Source: Planctomycetota bacterium (lineage in GTDB: Bacteria > Planctomycetota > UBA1135 > GCA-002686595). Taken from it: a stretch of DNA of 64,000 nt. The position numbers and the translations under genes were made by a program. Positions 1-7,824 of the stretch are shown here, piece after piece (position 1 is the stretch's first letter; the number at the start of each line of letters is the position of its first letter). The notes below the pieces were generated by a model that had not been told where the DNA came from, searched no databases, and saw nothing but the letters and a program-made list of their open reading frames with translations. The DNA is taken from the NCBI GenBank assembly GCA_947484275.1, contig CANKOY010000001.1, positions 62,001-126,000 on the forward strand, read 5' to 3'.

Positions 1-611
1 CGCAGGCGATCGATGTCGATGTCCATCATCGTCACGTCCGCTCCGAGTCCACAGGCCATGCGTGCCGCTTGCGTACCGACCACTCCCCCGCCGAGGATCA
101 GAACATTGGCGCGCTCCACTCCGGGTACGCCGCCTAGCAGAATGCCCGAGCCGCCGTGGGAGCGCTCGAGCCACTGAGCTCCGGCCTGGATCGCCATGCG
201 TCCAGCCACTTCGCTCATGGGCGTCAGGAGCGGCAGTGTGCGCCCCATCTCCAGCGTCTCATAGGCGAAGCACTGGGATCCGGTCTTGGCAATTGCCTCG
301 GTCAAGGCGCGATCCGCGGCAAGGTGCAGGTAGGTGAACAAGGTCTGCCCCTTGCGCATCATCGGCCATTCCTGGCTGAGGGGCTCCTTGACCTTGAGGA
401 TCATGTCGCAGGCTGCCCAGACATCCGCGGCCGTCTTGCCAATCTTCGCGCCGGCGGCCTCGTAGTCGGCGTTTTCCAGACCGCTGCCCATGCCCGCCTG
501 ATTTTCGATCAGGACTTCATGGCCAGCGGCCACGAGGCGTTCGGCGCCTGCGGGGGTCAGGGCCACACGGCTCTCATGGACTTTGATTTCGCGAACGACG
601 CCGACTTTCAC
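1..611 (-). CDS. ald: alanine dehydrogenase, N-terminal 203 residues (cut by window edge)
   Basis: Alanine dehydrogenase interconverts L-alanine and pyruvate with NAD in the cytoplasm. The visible part opens with [15 protein letters not shown] (residues 6-20), the N-terminal signature of the alanine dehydrogenase / transhydrogenase family. The family's substrate-binding lysine (K75, in LKVKEP) and catalytic histidine (H96, in TYLHLA) are both in place. The NAD-binding Rossmann fold starts at residues 170-183 with [14 protein letters not shown]. The GTG start at 611 follows an AAGGAG ribosome binding site at good spacing. Family members are about 370 residues, so the C-terminal 45 percent lies outside the window. 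No operon partner is visible: upstream is about 290 bp without a gene, then a tRNA on the other strand. Confidence 0.93.
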   Translation of the reverse strand, partial: MKVGVVREIKVHESRVALTPAGAERLVAAGHEVLIENQAGMGSGLENADYEAAGAKIGKTAADVWAACDMILKVKEPLSQEWPMMRKGQTLFTYLHLAADRALTEAIAKTGSQCFAYETLEMGRTLPLLTPMSEVAGRMAIQAGAQWLERSHGGSGILLGGVPGVERANVLILGGGVVGTQAARMACGLGADVTMMDIDIDRL

Positions 612-905
612 GCGGAGACTCCTTCGAGGACGATCTGTGGGGCTCAGCAGCGGACCTCGCTCGCTTCGCGAGCAGACTGGTCAGCGCCGCTGGGGTATGG
701 GGGCGAAAAGTCTAGCAGCGGGCCGCGGCCCACGGAACGACGGGCCCATATCGCCTGGCCCACTCGATCGGCCAAGTTGATCGGCAGCGCTGATTGGCAC
801 CAGGGTCCGGCGCCGGGGGCTGGCTTTTTGGCTTGGCAGGCCGAGGGTCGCGATCTAGTCTCTCTGCCCCTCGGACCGCGCGCGGTTCGATGGATGACAA
901 AGAGT
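612..905. other. intergenic region without a recognised gene
   Basis: This 294 bp gap lies between the divergent ald gene and tRNA-Val. Short reading frames cross it on both strands, but none has a ribosome binding site or a recognisable product. It presumably holds the promoters for ald and for the tRNA. I could not identify a convincing -35/-10 pair by eye. Confidence 0.5.
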
Positions 906-982
<77 letters not shown>

Positions 983-991
983 CTCCACCGC

Positions 992-2392
992 ATGATTGCG
1001 AGAATCGCGATTGTTCTGTGCGCCCTTACGGCATGGGGCCCCTCGAACTCCTGGGCCAGCCCAAGCGTTCAGAAGCCCACGCCTGTGGACGAGCGCGAGC
1101 AGCGTCGAATTACGCCCGAAGTCATCGTCGTGCGCGAGGCCTCTCCGGCGGTGGTTTACATCACGTCGGTGGGCTACTCCACGGTCTACGACATTTTCGG
1201 ACAAGCGCGCCGTCAGGAGAGTCGCAGCTCTGGCACCGGCGTCATGGTCGACGGCGAGGGATTCGTTGTGACGAATTTCCACGTGGTCTCGAACGCCGCC
1301 AATCCTGAGGGCGGCAAACTGCAGGTCCAATTCGACAGCGCAGTGGATTCGAAGACCTACGATGCGCAGTTGATTTCCTACGAGCAGCGCGAGGATCTCG
1401 CGCTGCTGAAGATCGACGGCGACCGGAAGTTTCCCACAGTGATCCTGGGTACCAGCGCAGACTTGATGATCGGTGAACGCGTGATCGCCATCGGCAATCC
1501 GTTCCAGCAGAAGTTGTCGGTTTCGGCCGGGATCATATCGGGCCTGCACCGCGATCTCTCGATCGCTGGCAGCCGCTTGCATTTCAACGATCTGATCCAG
1601 ACCGATGCCTCGATCAACCACGGAAACTCCGGTGGGCCCCTGCTCAACATCAACGGCGAGCTGATCGGGATCAACACGGTGGTGCGCGAGGGCGCCGAAA
1701 ACATGGGCTACGCGATCCCCGTGGATCGCGTTCGCGACGTACTGCTGTATCAGTTGTTCGCGCCGAAGTACGAGAAGGCCTGGCTGGGGTTCGAACTCGA
1801 GCCCGCCCCCTCACTGCGCGTAGCCAGTGTGCGCGCCGGATCCCCAGCGGAAGCGGCGGGCATCGACGTCGGCGACACGATCACGAGCCTGGATGGAGTC
1901 AGTCTCGAGGACATCCCCGTCGACGCGACTACAGCGGACGGACGCACGCCGCGCACACCACGGGACGAGTATCGCTATCGGCGACTGACACTGCTCCCTG
2001 GCGACAACGTCCGGTTCCGACTCAAGGGCGCGAAGGGCGAGCGCGACGTTCAGCTGCGCGGCTGGCGCAAGGTGGATGGGATCCTCTACGACCGCCTCGG
2101 ATTCACCGCCGAAGTGGTGGCGGTGCGCCCGGGGGTGCGTCTGCGCATCGATCGCCTGGCCCCCGATGGCCCCGCGGCGAGCATCGGTCTCCTGGCCGGG
2201 GATTTCATCGATGCGGTCCGCGTCGAGTCCACGCGCCACGCTTGGAGCCTTGACCAGCCCGACACCCTCGCCAAGCTGGTGGTCGAGCTTGAGGTCAAAT
2301 CCGTGCTCGAGATAGACATCCTTCGCGACCTCAACGACAACCGCGTGCTCGAGGAAGGCGAACTGTTCAAGGGCCGGTTGGTCCTGCGCTGA
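992..2392 (+). CDS. HtrA-like secreted serine protease with PDZ domains
   Basis: This 466-residue protein is a periplasmic or secreted trypsin-like (S1C, DegP/HtrA type) protease. Residues 1-23 form a signal peptide ending near SWAS. The catalytic triad is visible as H97 (VTNFHVVS), D135 (EQREDLALLK) and S213 (HGNSGGPLLN). A PDZ domain covers about residues 255-350 (GSPAEAAGIDVGDTITSLDG), and a second PDZ-like segment lies near 370-455. The tail has a calcium-loop-like DLNDNRVLEEGE. The start is chosen because it gives a clean signal peptide, but no ribosome binding site is visible; the tRNA ends nine bases upstream. It probably acts in envelope protein quality control. The substrate is unknown. 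Confidence 0.9.
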   Translation: MIARIAIVLCALTAWGPSNSWASPSVQKPTPVDEREQRRITPEVIVVREASPAVVYITSVGYSTVYDIFGQARRQESRSSGTGVMVDGEGFVVTNFHVVSNAANPEGGKLQVQFDSAVDSKTYDAQLISYEQREDLALLKIDGDRKFPTVILGTSADLMIGERVIAIGNPFQQKLSVSAGIISGLHRDLSIAGSRLHFNDLIQTDASINHGNSGGPLLNINGELIGINTVVREGAENMGYAIPVDRVRDVLLYQLFAPKYEKAWLGFELEPAPSLRVASVRAGSPAEAAGIDVGDTITSLDGVSLEDIPVDATTADGRTPRTPRDEYRYRRLTLLPGDNVRFRLKGAKGERDVQLRGWRKVDGILYDRLGFTAEVVAVRPGVRLRIDRLAPDGPAASIGLLAGDFIDAVRVESTRHAWSLDQPDTLAKLVVELEVKSVLEIDILRDLNDNRVLEEGELFKGRLVLR

Positions 2393-2706
2393 AACTCCCG
2401 CGGGCGTGGGCGCCGAGCGGTTTTTCGGGCCCCAGGGATTGGTACCATCGCCACCTTGGCCCGGGCTCCCCTGGGACCGCCCGTGCCCTGGCCGCCCTGA
2501 ATGGGACCGCCGGGGCCTAGGTGCGCTTCAGGGGGCCCAGCCGTGCTGCCGAAGGGGGATTTTCCGGCGCGACCGCCCCCGCGCCCAACCGTACGTCCCG
2601 GTTGGGAGCGCGCACTTCGTGCAGGAACGTCCAGCTCCGCAGTCTCCTAAGCCTCGCATCCGGCACGCTCCGCCCCGGTTGGGCCTCGGCCCCCCCCTCC
2701 TCACCT
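2393..2706 (+). other. leader region of the carbamoylation module
   Basis: This 314 bp gap begins with the candidate terminator and then holds no recognisable gene. At 2584-2606 a perfect eight-pair hairpin (CCCAACCG ... CGGTTGGG, seven-base loop) lies about 100 bp before the first module gene. It could be a leader structure or part of a regulatory site. The GC-rich run just before 2707 lacks a normal ribosome binding site. No promoter could be assigned by eye. Confidence 0.45.
2398..2425 (+). terminator. candidate intrinsic terminator after the HtrA-like gene
   Basis: Six bases after the protease stop, CCGC/GCGG and GGCG/CGCC form two stacked four-pair helices with a small internal loop and a TGGG apical loop. 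A run of five T follows. The position fits termination of the tRNA-Val / protease transcript. The helix is interrupted, so strength is uncertain. Confidence 0.5.
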
Positions 2707-2916
2707 ATGAAGGCCCTGCTTCAGTTCTCCGAGCGCTTCGGCAGCATGCTGTCCCGACTGCTGTTGACGGTGCTCTACTTCCTGTTGCTGGGGCCGTTTT
2801 CGCTGATCTACCAGCTCTTCGCCGACCCCCTGCACATCAAACCCCGACCGAAGGGCAACTGGAGCGCCTGGGTGAGACGCAACGAGACCCTGGCCCAGGC
2901 GCGGAGGCAGGACTGA
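2707..2916 (+). CDS. small membrane protein of the carbamoylation module
   Basis: This 69-residue protein has one or two hydrophobic segments at about residues 17-39 (LLLTVLYFLLLGPFSLIYQL). They are preceded by a short amphipathic start and followed by a basic, proline-rich cytoplasmic-type tail (KPRPKGNWSAW). Its stop codon overlaps the carbamoyltransferase start by one base (TGATG), a sign of translational coupling and partnership. I do not recognise a named family. It may be a distant relative of the small membrane proteins that accompany carbamoyltransferases in saxitoxin-type loci, but I see no decisive motif. The reading frame is open further upstream (from 2521); the ATG at 2707 is chosen because it gives a compact membrane protein. 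Confidence 0.7.
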   Translation: MKALLQFSERFGSMLSRLLLTVLYFLLLGPFSLIYQLFADPLHIKPRPKGNWSAWVRRNETLAQARRQD

Positions 2917-4706
2917 TGAACATTCTCGGTCTCTCCTTTTTCTACCACGACTCGTCGGCGGCCCTGGTGCAAGACGGCGTGCTCGTCGCAGCGGCCGAGG
3001 AGGAACGTTTCAGTCGCAAGAAGCACGACTCCGGCTTCCCGGCCCTCGCAATCGAGTTCGCGCTCAAGCGCGGAGGCATCACGATCCACGACGTCGACTA
3101 CGTCGTTTTCTACGAGAAGCCCTTCGTCAAGTTCGAGCGCATGCTGATGACGGCGCTGGCGACGTTCCCGCGCTCCTCGGCGGTGTTCCGCGAGTCCATG
3201 CAGCGTTGGATCTCGGACAAACTCTGGATCAAGTCGATGATGCAGAGGGAGCTCGACGTGCCTGGCGCGAAGCTCTTGTTCGCCGACCACCACATGTCGC
3301 ACGCGGCGGCGAGCTTCTACACGTCACCCTACGAAGAATCCGCGATCCTGACCGTGGACGGCGCGGGCGAGTGGAGCACCGCCACCATGGGCGTCGGTCG
3401 CGGCAACAAGATCGAGATCACCCACGAGCTGCGCTTCCCGCACTCGCTCGGCCTGTTGTACTCCGCCTTCACCGCCTACTGCGGGTTCGAGATCAACGAG
3501 GGCGAATACAAGCTGATGGGGATGCACCCCTACGGCACGCCGCGATTCGTGGACAAGATTTACGAGCTGATCCATGTGGCCGAAGACGGAAGTCTTTGGC
3601 ACGACATGAAGTACTTCTCGTACCACTACTCCCGCGACCAGACGCTGTCGAAGGCTTTCGGCGAGCACTTCGGCAAGCCCGCGCGCGATCCCAAACTCGG
3701 CGACAAGTCGCTGGATCCGTACTACTGCGACATGGCCGCTTCGATCCAGGTCGTCACAGAGCAAGTGCTGCTGAAGATGATCACGCACCTGCACAAGGTC
3801 ACCGGGATGAAAAACCTGTGCCTGTCCGGTGGAGTGGCCCTGAACTCGGTCGCGAACTACAAACTCCTGCGCGACGGGCCGTTCGATGACATCTACGTGC
3901 ATCCCGCGCCCGGCGACGACGGCGGCTGCGTTGGCGCAGCGTACTGGGCCTACAACCACGTCCTGGGTCAACCGCGATCGAAGGTGTTGAGTTCGCCGTT
4001 CCTTGGCTCGGAATACTCCGACGCTGAGATCGAGGCCTTCCTGAAGAAGTACGACATCCCCTTCGAGAAGATCGCGGACGACGAGAAGTTCTACGACTTC
4101 GTGGCACACAAACTCGTTGATGGCGCGGTCTGCGGCTGGATGCGCGGACGTTTCGAATGGGGCCCGCGCGCACTGGGCTCGCGCTCGATCATCGCCGACC
4201 CGCGCAAGGCGGAGATGAAGGAAAAGCTCAACGCCACGATCAAGTTCCGCGAGGCCTTTCGGCCCTTCGCACCCTCGGTCACGGTGGAAGCTGCCAGCGA
4301 GTTCTTCGACATCCCCGATGCCGCGAAGCACTACCCCGCGCGCTTCATGCTGTACGTCGCCCCCGTTCGCGAAGAGAAGCGCTCGGTGCTGCCCGCGATT
4401 ACCCACGAGGACGGTTCCGGTCGTCTTCAGACTGTCTTCAAGGACGTCAGCCCCGGCTATCACCGCATCATCGAACGCTTCGGCGAGTTGACCGGCGTGC
4501 CCGTGATCATGAATACGTCCTTCAACCTGAAGGGCGAGCCGATCGTCGAGCACCCCAGTCACGCATTCAACACGTTCAGCCTCTCGGGCATGGACTACCT
4601 GTTCATGAACAACTACATCGTGCGCGCCGACGCGAAAAAGAAAATCGCCGACACGCGCTTTTCGCTGCGGCACGAGGGTGACAGCGTGACCGAGATGGTG
4701 AGCTGA
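2916..4706 (+). CDS. carbamoyltransferase (NodU/CmcH/TobZ/SxtI family)
   Basis: This 596-residue enzyme transfers a carbamoyl group from carbamoyl phosphate, via carbamoyl-AMP, to a hydroxyl of a sugar or natural product. The N-terminal ASKHA-fold domain starts with LGLSFFYHDSSAALVQDG and carries EEERFSRKKH. The metal-binding HHMSHAAASFY lies at residues 125-135 and TVDGAGEW near 147-153. The C-terminal carbamoyltransferase domain contains GRFEWGPRALGSRSI followed by the FREAFRPFAPS block. Length and motif order match the family. The reading frame extends upstream, but the ATG at 2916 gives the conserved N-terminus and overlaps the preceding stop by one base. It is followed after eight bases by the SGNH hydrolase gene. 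The acceptor is unknown; the neighbouring glycan cluster suggests a surface sugar. Confidence 0.93.
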   Translation: MNILGLSFFYHDSSAALVQDGVLVAAAEEERFSRKKHDSGFPALAIEFALKRGGITIHDVDYVVFYEKPFVKFERMLMTALATFPRSSAVFRESMQRWISDKLWIKSMMQRELDVPGAKLLFADHHMSHAAASFYTSPYEESAILTVDGAGEWSTATMGVGRGNKIEITHELRFPHSLGLLYSAFTAYCGFEINEGEYKLMGMHPYGTPRFVDKIYELIHVAEDGSLWHDMKYFSYHYSRDQTLSKAFGEHFGKPARDPKLGDKSLDPYYCDMAASIQVVTEQVLLKMITHLHKVTGMKNLCLSGGVALNSVANYKLLRDGPFDDIYVHPAPGDDGGCVGAAYWAYNHVLGQPRSKVLSSPFLGSEYSDAEIEAFLKKYDIPFEKIADDEKFYDFVAHKLVDGAVCGWMRGRFEWGPRALGSRSIIADPRKAEMKEKLNATIKFREAFRPFAPSVTVEAASEFFDIPDAAKHYPARFMLYVAPVREEKRSVLPAITHEDGSGRLQTVFKDVSPGYHRIIERFGELTGVPVIMNTSFNLKGEPIVEHPSHAFNTFSLSGMDYLFMNNYIVRADAKKKIADTRFSLRHEGDSVTEMVS

Positions 4707-4714
4707 GGACCGAC

Positions 4715-6364
4715 ATGCGAATCGTCAATGTCATCCTGGCCATTCTGATCAGCCTCGCCTGCGGCCTGCTGGCGCTCGAAGGCGGCCTGCGCCTATTGGG
4801 CCGCGGTCCTCAGGAGACGATCAACCGGTTCGATCCCATCACCGGCTGGTCGAAAATACCCGGGGCCAGCAGTCGCCGGTCGACCTCTGAGTTCGACGTG
4901 CGCTATGAAATCAACGCGCTCGGCCTGCGCGAGAGCCATACGCTGTCGTACGCCAAGCCCGCGGGGACTTATCGCGTGTTGTGCCTGGGCGATTCGTTCA
5001 CCCTGGGATACACGGTGGACGAGCGCGACCTTTTCGTCGATCAACTTCGGCGCAGTTGGTTGAGCGAAGGCCGAGCAGTTGACGTGATCAACGCGGGCAC
5101 CGAGGGCTGGTCCACAGACCAGGAGGTCGCCTGGTATCTGAGCGAGGGCGTCAAGTACCAGCCGGACCTGGTGTTGATTTTCCCCTACGAAAACGACCTC
5201 TATTGGAACGGGCAATCGAAATATCGTCGCTTTCCCAAGCCGCGCTTTGGTGCCGACGGGACGCTCGACCCGGCGCCGCTGGTCGATCCGGGCCCCGCGC
5301 CCTGGAGTGAGCGCAGCGCGATCGGCATGCTGTTCAAAGGCACGCCGAAGGACCCTAGCGGAGTCCTAGAGGTGCCGTTCGAGGACACGAAGTTTTCGCT
5401 GAGCGCCGGCAAGAAGGACGAGGCGCCCGTGGTCAAGAAGCCTGGCTTCCTGCCGCGCGAGTGGGCCGCGATGATGGTCACGCCGCCGGACTTCATGCTC
5501 GAGGCGATCGCCCGCACACGCGGCGCCCTGACCCACCTGCGCGATCAGTGCGCAAAGACCGGAACCCAGCTCGTCATGGTTCCGATTCCATCGAAGGCCG
5601 CAGTGCAGCACGGCGCCGGGGAGAGTCTCAAGGCCGTCGTTTGCTTGCGCGAGACGCGCTGGCATCCCGATCAGGCCGTGCGCACGTTCATGACGGCGGC
5701 CAACGACCTAAGGATCAAGGCTTTCGATCCCACCGCTGACTTGCGCGCCGTGGCGCGCACTCCCCAGCGCGAGCTTGGTACCACGGGCGAGCCCGAGCTG
5801 CCCGAGCCCGAGCTCTACTTCGCCCGCGATTGGCACTTCAATCCTCGCGGCAACTTGGAGTTCGCGCGCTTCATCCACGATCGACTGGATGTGGCCCAGA
5901 TCGGCTTGCCGCCGGCCACGGGCGCGCTGGCATCGTTCACTCCGGGGCCGCCGCCGCCGCGCTCCAAGACTTGGATGCTGCTCTTCGGCGGCCTGTGGGT
6001 CGGCCTGACGGCGCTGTACTACGGCAACTACCGCGACGAACCTAAGTGGCAGCCACCGCTCAAGGTCTTCGGCATGCTCGCGGTGATTTTTACGCTTTTC
6101 ATGGGGATCAAGGCCGCCATGGGCTTGGTGCCCCCGGCCATCGCCCCGAAACTCGTGATCCTGTTCGTGTGCGGAGTGTTGGGCTTCGTGCTCTACACAC
6201 TTGGTCGGCGCATCGGCACGATCGCTGAACTGACCAAGGCGTTCGTGCTGCGCGGCCATTGGTATTTGATGCCGCTCCTGGTCGTGCTGCTTTCCATAGG
6301 CAGTCTCTTGGTGGTGGCCGCAAGCTCGCCCATTGCCGCCCCGTTCATCTACACGCTGTTCTAG
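4715..6364 (+). CDS. SGNH/GDSL hydrolase fused to a membrane tail with a DUF5989-like end
   Basis: This 549-residue protein has an N-terminal signal anchor (residues 4-22) and an extracytoplasmic SGNH hydrolase domain. The nucleophile is S94 in LGDSFTLGY, the oxyanion glycine lies in NAGTEGW (126-132) and the asparagine is N160 in YENDLYWN. The D372-H374 pair sits in DWHFNPRGN. These enzymes act as esterases or acyltransferases on glycans. After residue 415 come four hydrophobic helices (about 420-436, 450-470, 478-497 and 518-535). The last 50 residues, ending AAPFIYTLF, look like the small DUF5989 membrane family. I infer a fusion of a hydrolase with the membrane partners that are separate genes in other loci. 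Two free DUF5989-like genes follow. Confidence 0.85.
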   Translation: MRIVNVILAILISLACGLLALEGGLRLLGRGPQETINRFDPITGWSKIPGASSRRSTSEFDVRYEINALGLRESHTLSYAKPAGTYRVLCLGDSFTLGYTVDERDLFVDQLRRSWLSEGRAVDVINAGTEGWSTDQEVAWYLSEGVKYQPDLVLIFPYENDLYWNGQSKYRRFPKPRFGADGTLDPAPLVDPGPAPWSERSAIGMLFKGTPKDPSGVLEVPFEDTKFSLSAGKKDEAPVVKKPGFLPREWAAMMVTPPDFMLEAIARTRGALTHLRDQCAKTGTQLVMVPIPSKAAVQHGAGESLKAVVCLRETRWHPDQAVRTFMTAANDLRIKAFDPTADLRAVARTPQRELGTTGEPELPEPELYFARDWHFNPRGNLEFARFIHDRLDVAQIGLPPATGALASFTPGPPPPRSKTWMLLFGGLWVGLTALYYGNYRDEPKWQPPLKVFGMLAVIFTLFMGIKAAMGLVPPAIAPKLVILFVCGVLGFVLYTLGRRIGTIAELTKAFVLRGHWYLMPLLVVLLSIGSLLVVAASSPIAAPFIYTLF

Positions 6365-6381
6365 GCATACTGGAGATCACG

Positions 6382-6513
6382 ATGTTCAAGTTCCTGCGCG
6401 AGAACTGGGTCTGGATCGTGGCGCCGATTGTCGTCATGGCGGTCCTGCTGGTGGTCGCCGTTTGGCTCTCCCAGGACTCCGATCAGGTGACGCCCTTCGT
6501 CTATCCCCTCTGA
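6382..6513 (+). CDS. DUF5989-like membrane microprotein, copy 1 (43 aa)
   Basis: This 43-residue single-pass membrane protein begins MFKFLRENWVWIVAP. A hydrophobic helix follows at residues 12-30, and the C-terminus is PFVYPL. The layout (charged LRENW start, one helix, PF-x-Y end) matches the small DUF5989 family found beside carbamoyltransferases, as I remember it. A GGAG ribosome binding site precedes the ATG. The start lies 17 bases after the SGNH stop, so it is in the same operon. It is nearly duplicated by the next gene. Most gene callers would skip it for size. The function is unknown; a subunit or scaffold of a membrane glycan-modifying complex is plausible. Confidence 0.85.
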   Translation: MFKFLRENWVWIVAPIVVMAVLLVVAVWLSQDSDQVTPFVYPL

Positions 6514-6540
6514 GCGTCGCACGAGCCAGCGAGGCACGCC

Positions 6541-6672
6541 ATGCTGAAGACACTGCGCGAGAATTGGATTTGGATCGCAGCGCCGATTGCGGTCGTGCTG
6601 CTCGTGGTGGCGCTGATCGCATGGCTGGGCACCGATCCGGCCCCCACGCCGTTCCAGTACCCGGCCTTCTGA
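6541..6672 (+). CDS. DUF5989-like membrane microprotein, copy 2 (43 aa)
   Basis: This gene has exactly the same length as its neighbour and a closely similar protein. It starts MLKTLRENWIWIAAP, has a helix at residues 13-29, and ends PFQYPAF. The two copies share LRENW-x-WI-x-AP and the PF-x-Y C-terminus, while the linker between helix and tail differs (QDSDQV versus TDPAPT). This points to a tandem duplication kept under protein-level selection. It lies 27 bases after copy 1 and ends 13 bases before the convergent deacetylase gene, closing the operon. The function is unknown. Confidence 0.85.
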   Translation: MLKTLRENWIWIAAPIAVVLLVVALIAWLGTDPAPTPFQYPAF

Positions 6673-6685
6673 GGTCCCGGCCGCG

Positions 6686-7762
6686 TCACTCCGATAGATC
6701 GATTCCGATCCGGCGCAGGAGTTCGAAGCCGCCGCAGGCTTCCGTGGCGAGCAGGTGAAGCTTGGCGTCGTCGGCGATCGCCAATCGCTTGAGCTCCGTA
6801 GGCTTCGTGTGCGGCAAGTTGACACCCGCGTGCATGGTGACCGCGCTCTCGAAGCCGCTCTCCAGGACCACGGCCGAGGATTCCGCGTTGAAATCCCAGC
6901 GTCTGCCCCAGGGATAGGCGAATGAAGGCGTGGGCTGACCCAGTGCAGCTCGAATCGAGCGCGCGCCGTCATCGATCTCGCGCTTGGCCACGTCGCGATC
7001 GCAGCGCGACAGGATGACGTGATTGATCGTGTGTCCGCCCAACTCCACGCCCGCGGCCTGAAGCTCACGGGCCTCGTCCCAATCCATGTACAACTCGTCG
7101 CACAGCGCCGCTTCGTCGCCGCCTGCCTCAGCAAACAACTGATCGATTACGCGATCGCGGTCTGCAGGCTCGGCGTCGTACTTCAGCGCGCGCTTCACGT
7201 GGTAGCGCGGATCGTGCCCGCTCTTTTTCAGAGCGCCTTCGATGGCCTTCGAGATCGTCGGGTCCTGCGTCAATTTGGCGTAGCGCAGGGCCACGGTCGA
7301 AAAATCCATGCGCGACAGGATCCAAAAGTACTTGTGTGACCAGTTGACGCGGCGTTCGTCCAGAGGACGCGACTCGAGGTAGACGGTCGCCGGTGCCTTC
7401 ACGCGTCGCAGGAGCGGCAACATCACGCGGCAATTGTCGCGGTAGCCGTCGTCCATGGAGAGCGCGAGCATGCTGCGCGCGGACTTCCCCGAGCGCAAAC
7501 GGCTCCAGCCCTCGCCCACGGTGCACAGCTGGTAGCGACCGGAAAACCAGCGCAGGATGCGCTCGAGCTTCTCCTCGCTGATCTGCATGTCCGCCGGCAA
7601 AAACCCCTCGGTCAGGGCAGAGCCCGGTGCCACACAATGGCCGGCAAGAATCGTCAGGCGCACCGGCATCATCCGATTCACCACGGCGCACAGTCCCGTG
7701 TGGAACAGGGCGCGCGCGTAGACTTCGCGCAGTGTGACTTTGAGGCGGTGTTTGAGGGACAC
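6686..7762 (-). CDS. polysaccharide deacetylase (NodB fold)
   Basis: This 358-residue carbohydrate esterase family 4-type protein removes N- or O-acetyl groups from sugars. The metal site is visible as D104-D105 in LSMDDGYRDN and the H244-x3-H248 pair in GGHTINHVIL. The final catalytic block is less clear. The GTG start at 7762 is the longest plausible one; the N-terminus lacks an obvious cleavable signal, so the enzyme may act in the cytoplasm or at the membrane on a lipid-linked oligosaccharide. It is the last gene of the minus-strand glycan cluster, 62 bases after the GNAT gene. An acetyltransferase beside a deacetylase suggests that sugar acetylation is adjusted during assembly. Confidence 0.85.
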   Translation of the reverse strand: MSLKHRLKVTLREVYARALFHTGLCAVVNRMMPVRLTILAGHCVAPGSALTEGFLPADMQISEEKLERILRWFSGRYQLCTVGEGWSRLRSGKSARSMLALSMDDGYRDNCRVMLPLLRRVKAPATVYLESRPLDERRVNWSHKYFWILSRMDFSTVALRYAKLTQDPTISKAIEGALKKSGHDPRYHVKRALKYDAEPADRDRVIDQLFAEAGGDEAALCDELYMDWDEARELQAAGVELGGHTINHVILSRCDRDVAKREIDDGARSIRAALGQPTPSFAYPWGRRWDFNAESSAVVLESGFESAVTMHAGVNLPHTKPTELKRLAIADDAKLHLLATEACGGFELLRRIGIDLSE

Positions 7763-7824
7763 GATGGAGTCTGGGGGCCGTGAAACGGCTGGGCGCGCGC
7801 GCCGCCACCACCCGTGCGCAAATC

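Noticed and set aside
2406-2915. An in-frame 170-codon extension of the carbamoyltransferase
   Set aside because: The family N-terminus lies at 2916. The extension overlaps the candidate terminator and the small membrane protein gene, and resembles no domain.
3324-4673. A 449-codon minus-strand open frame opposite the carbamoyltransferase
   Set aside because: It is an antisense shadow; the plus strand carries all family motifs.
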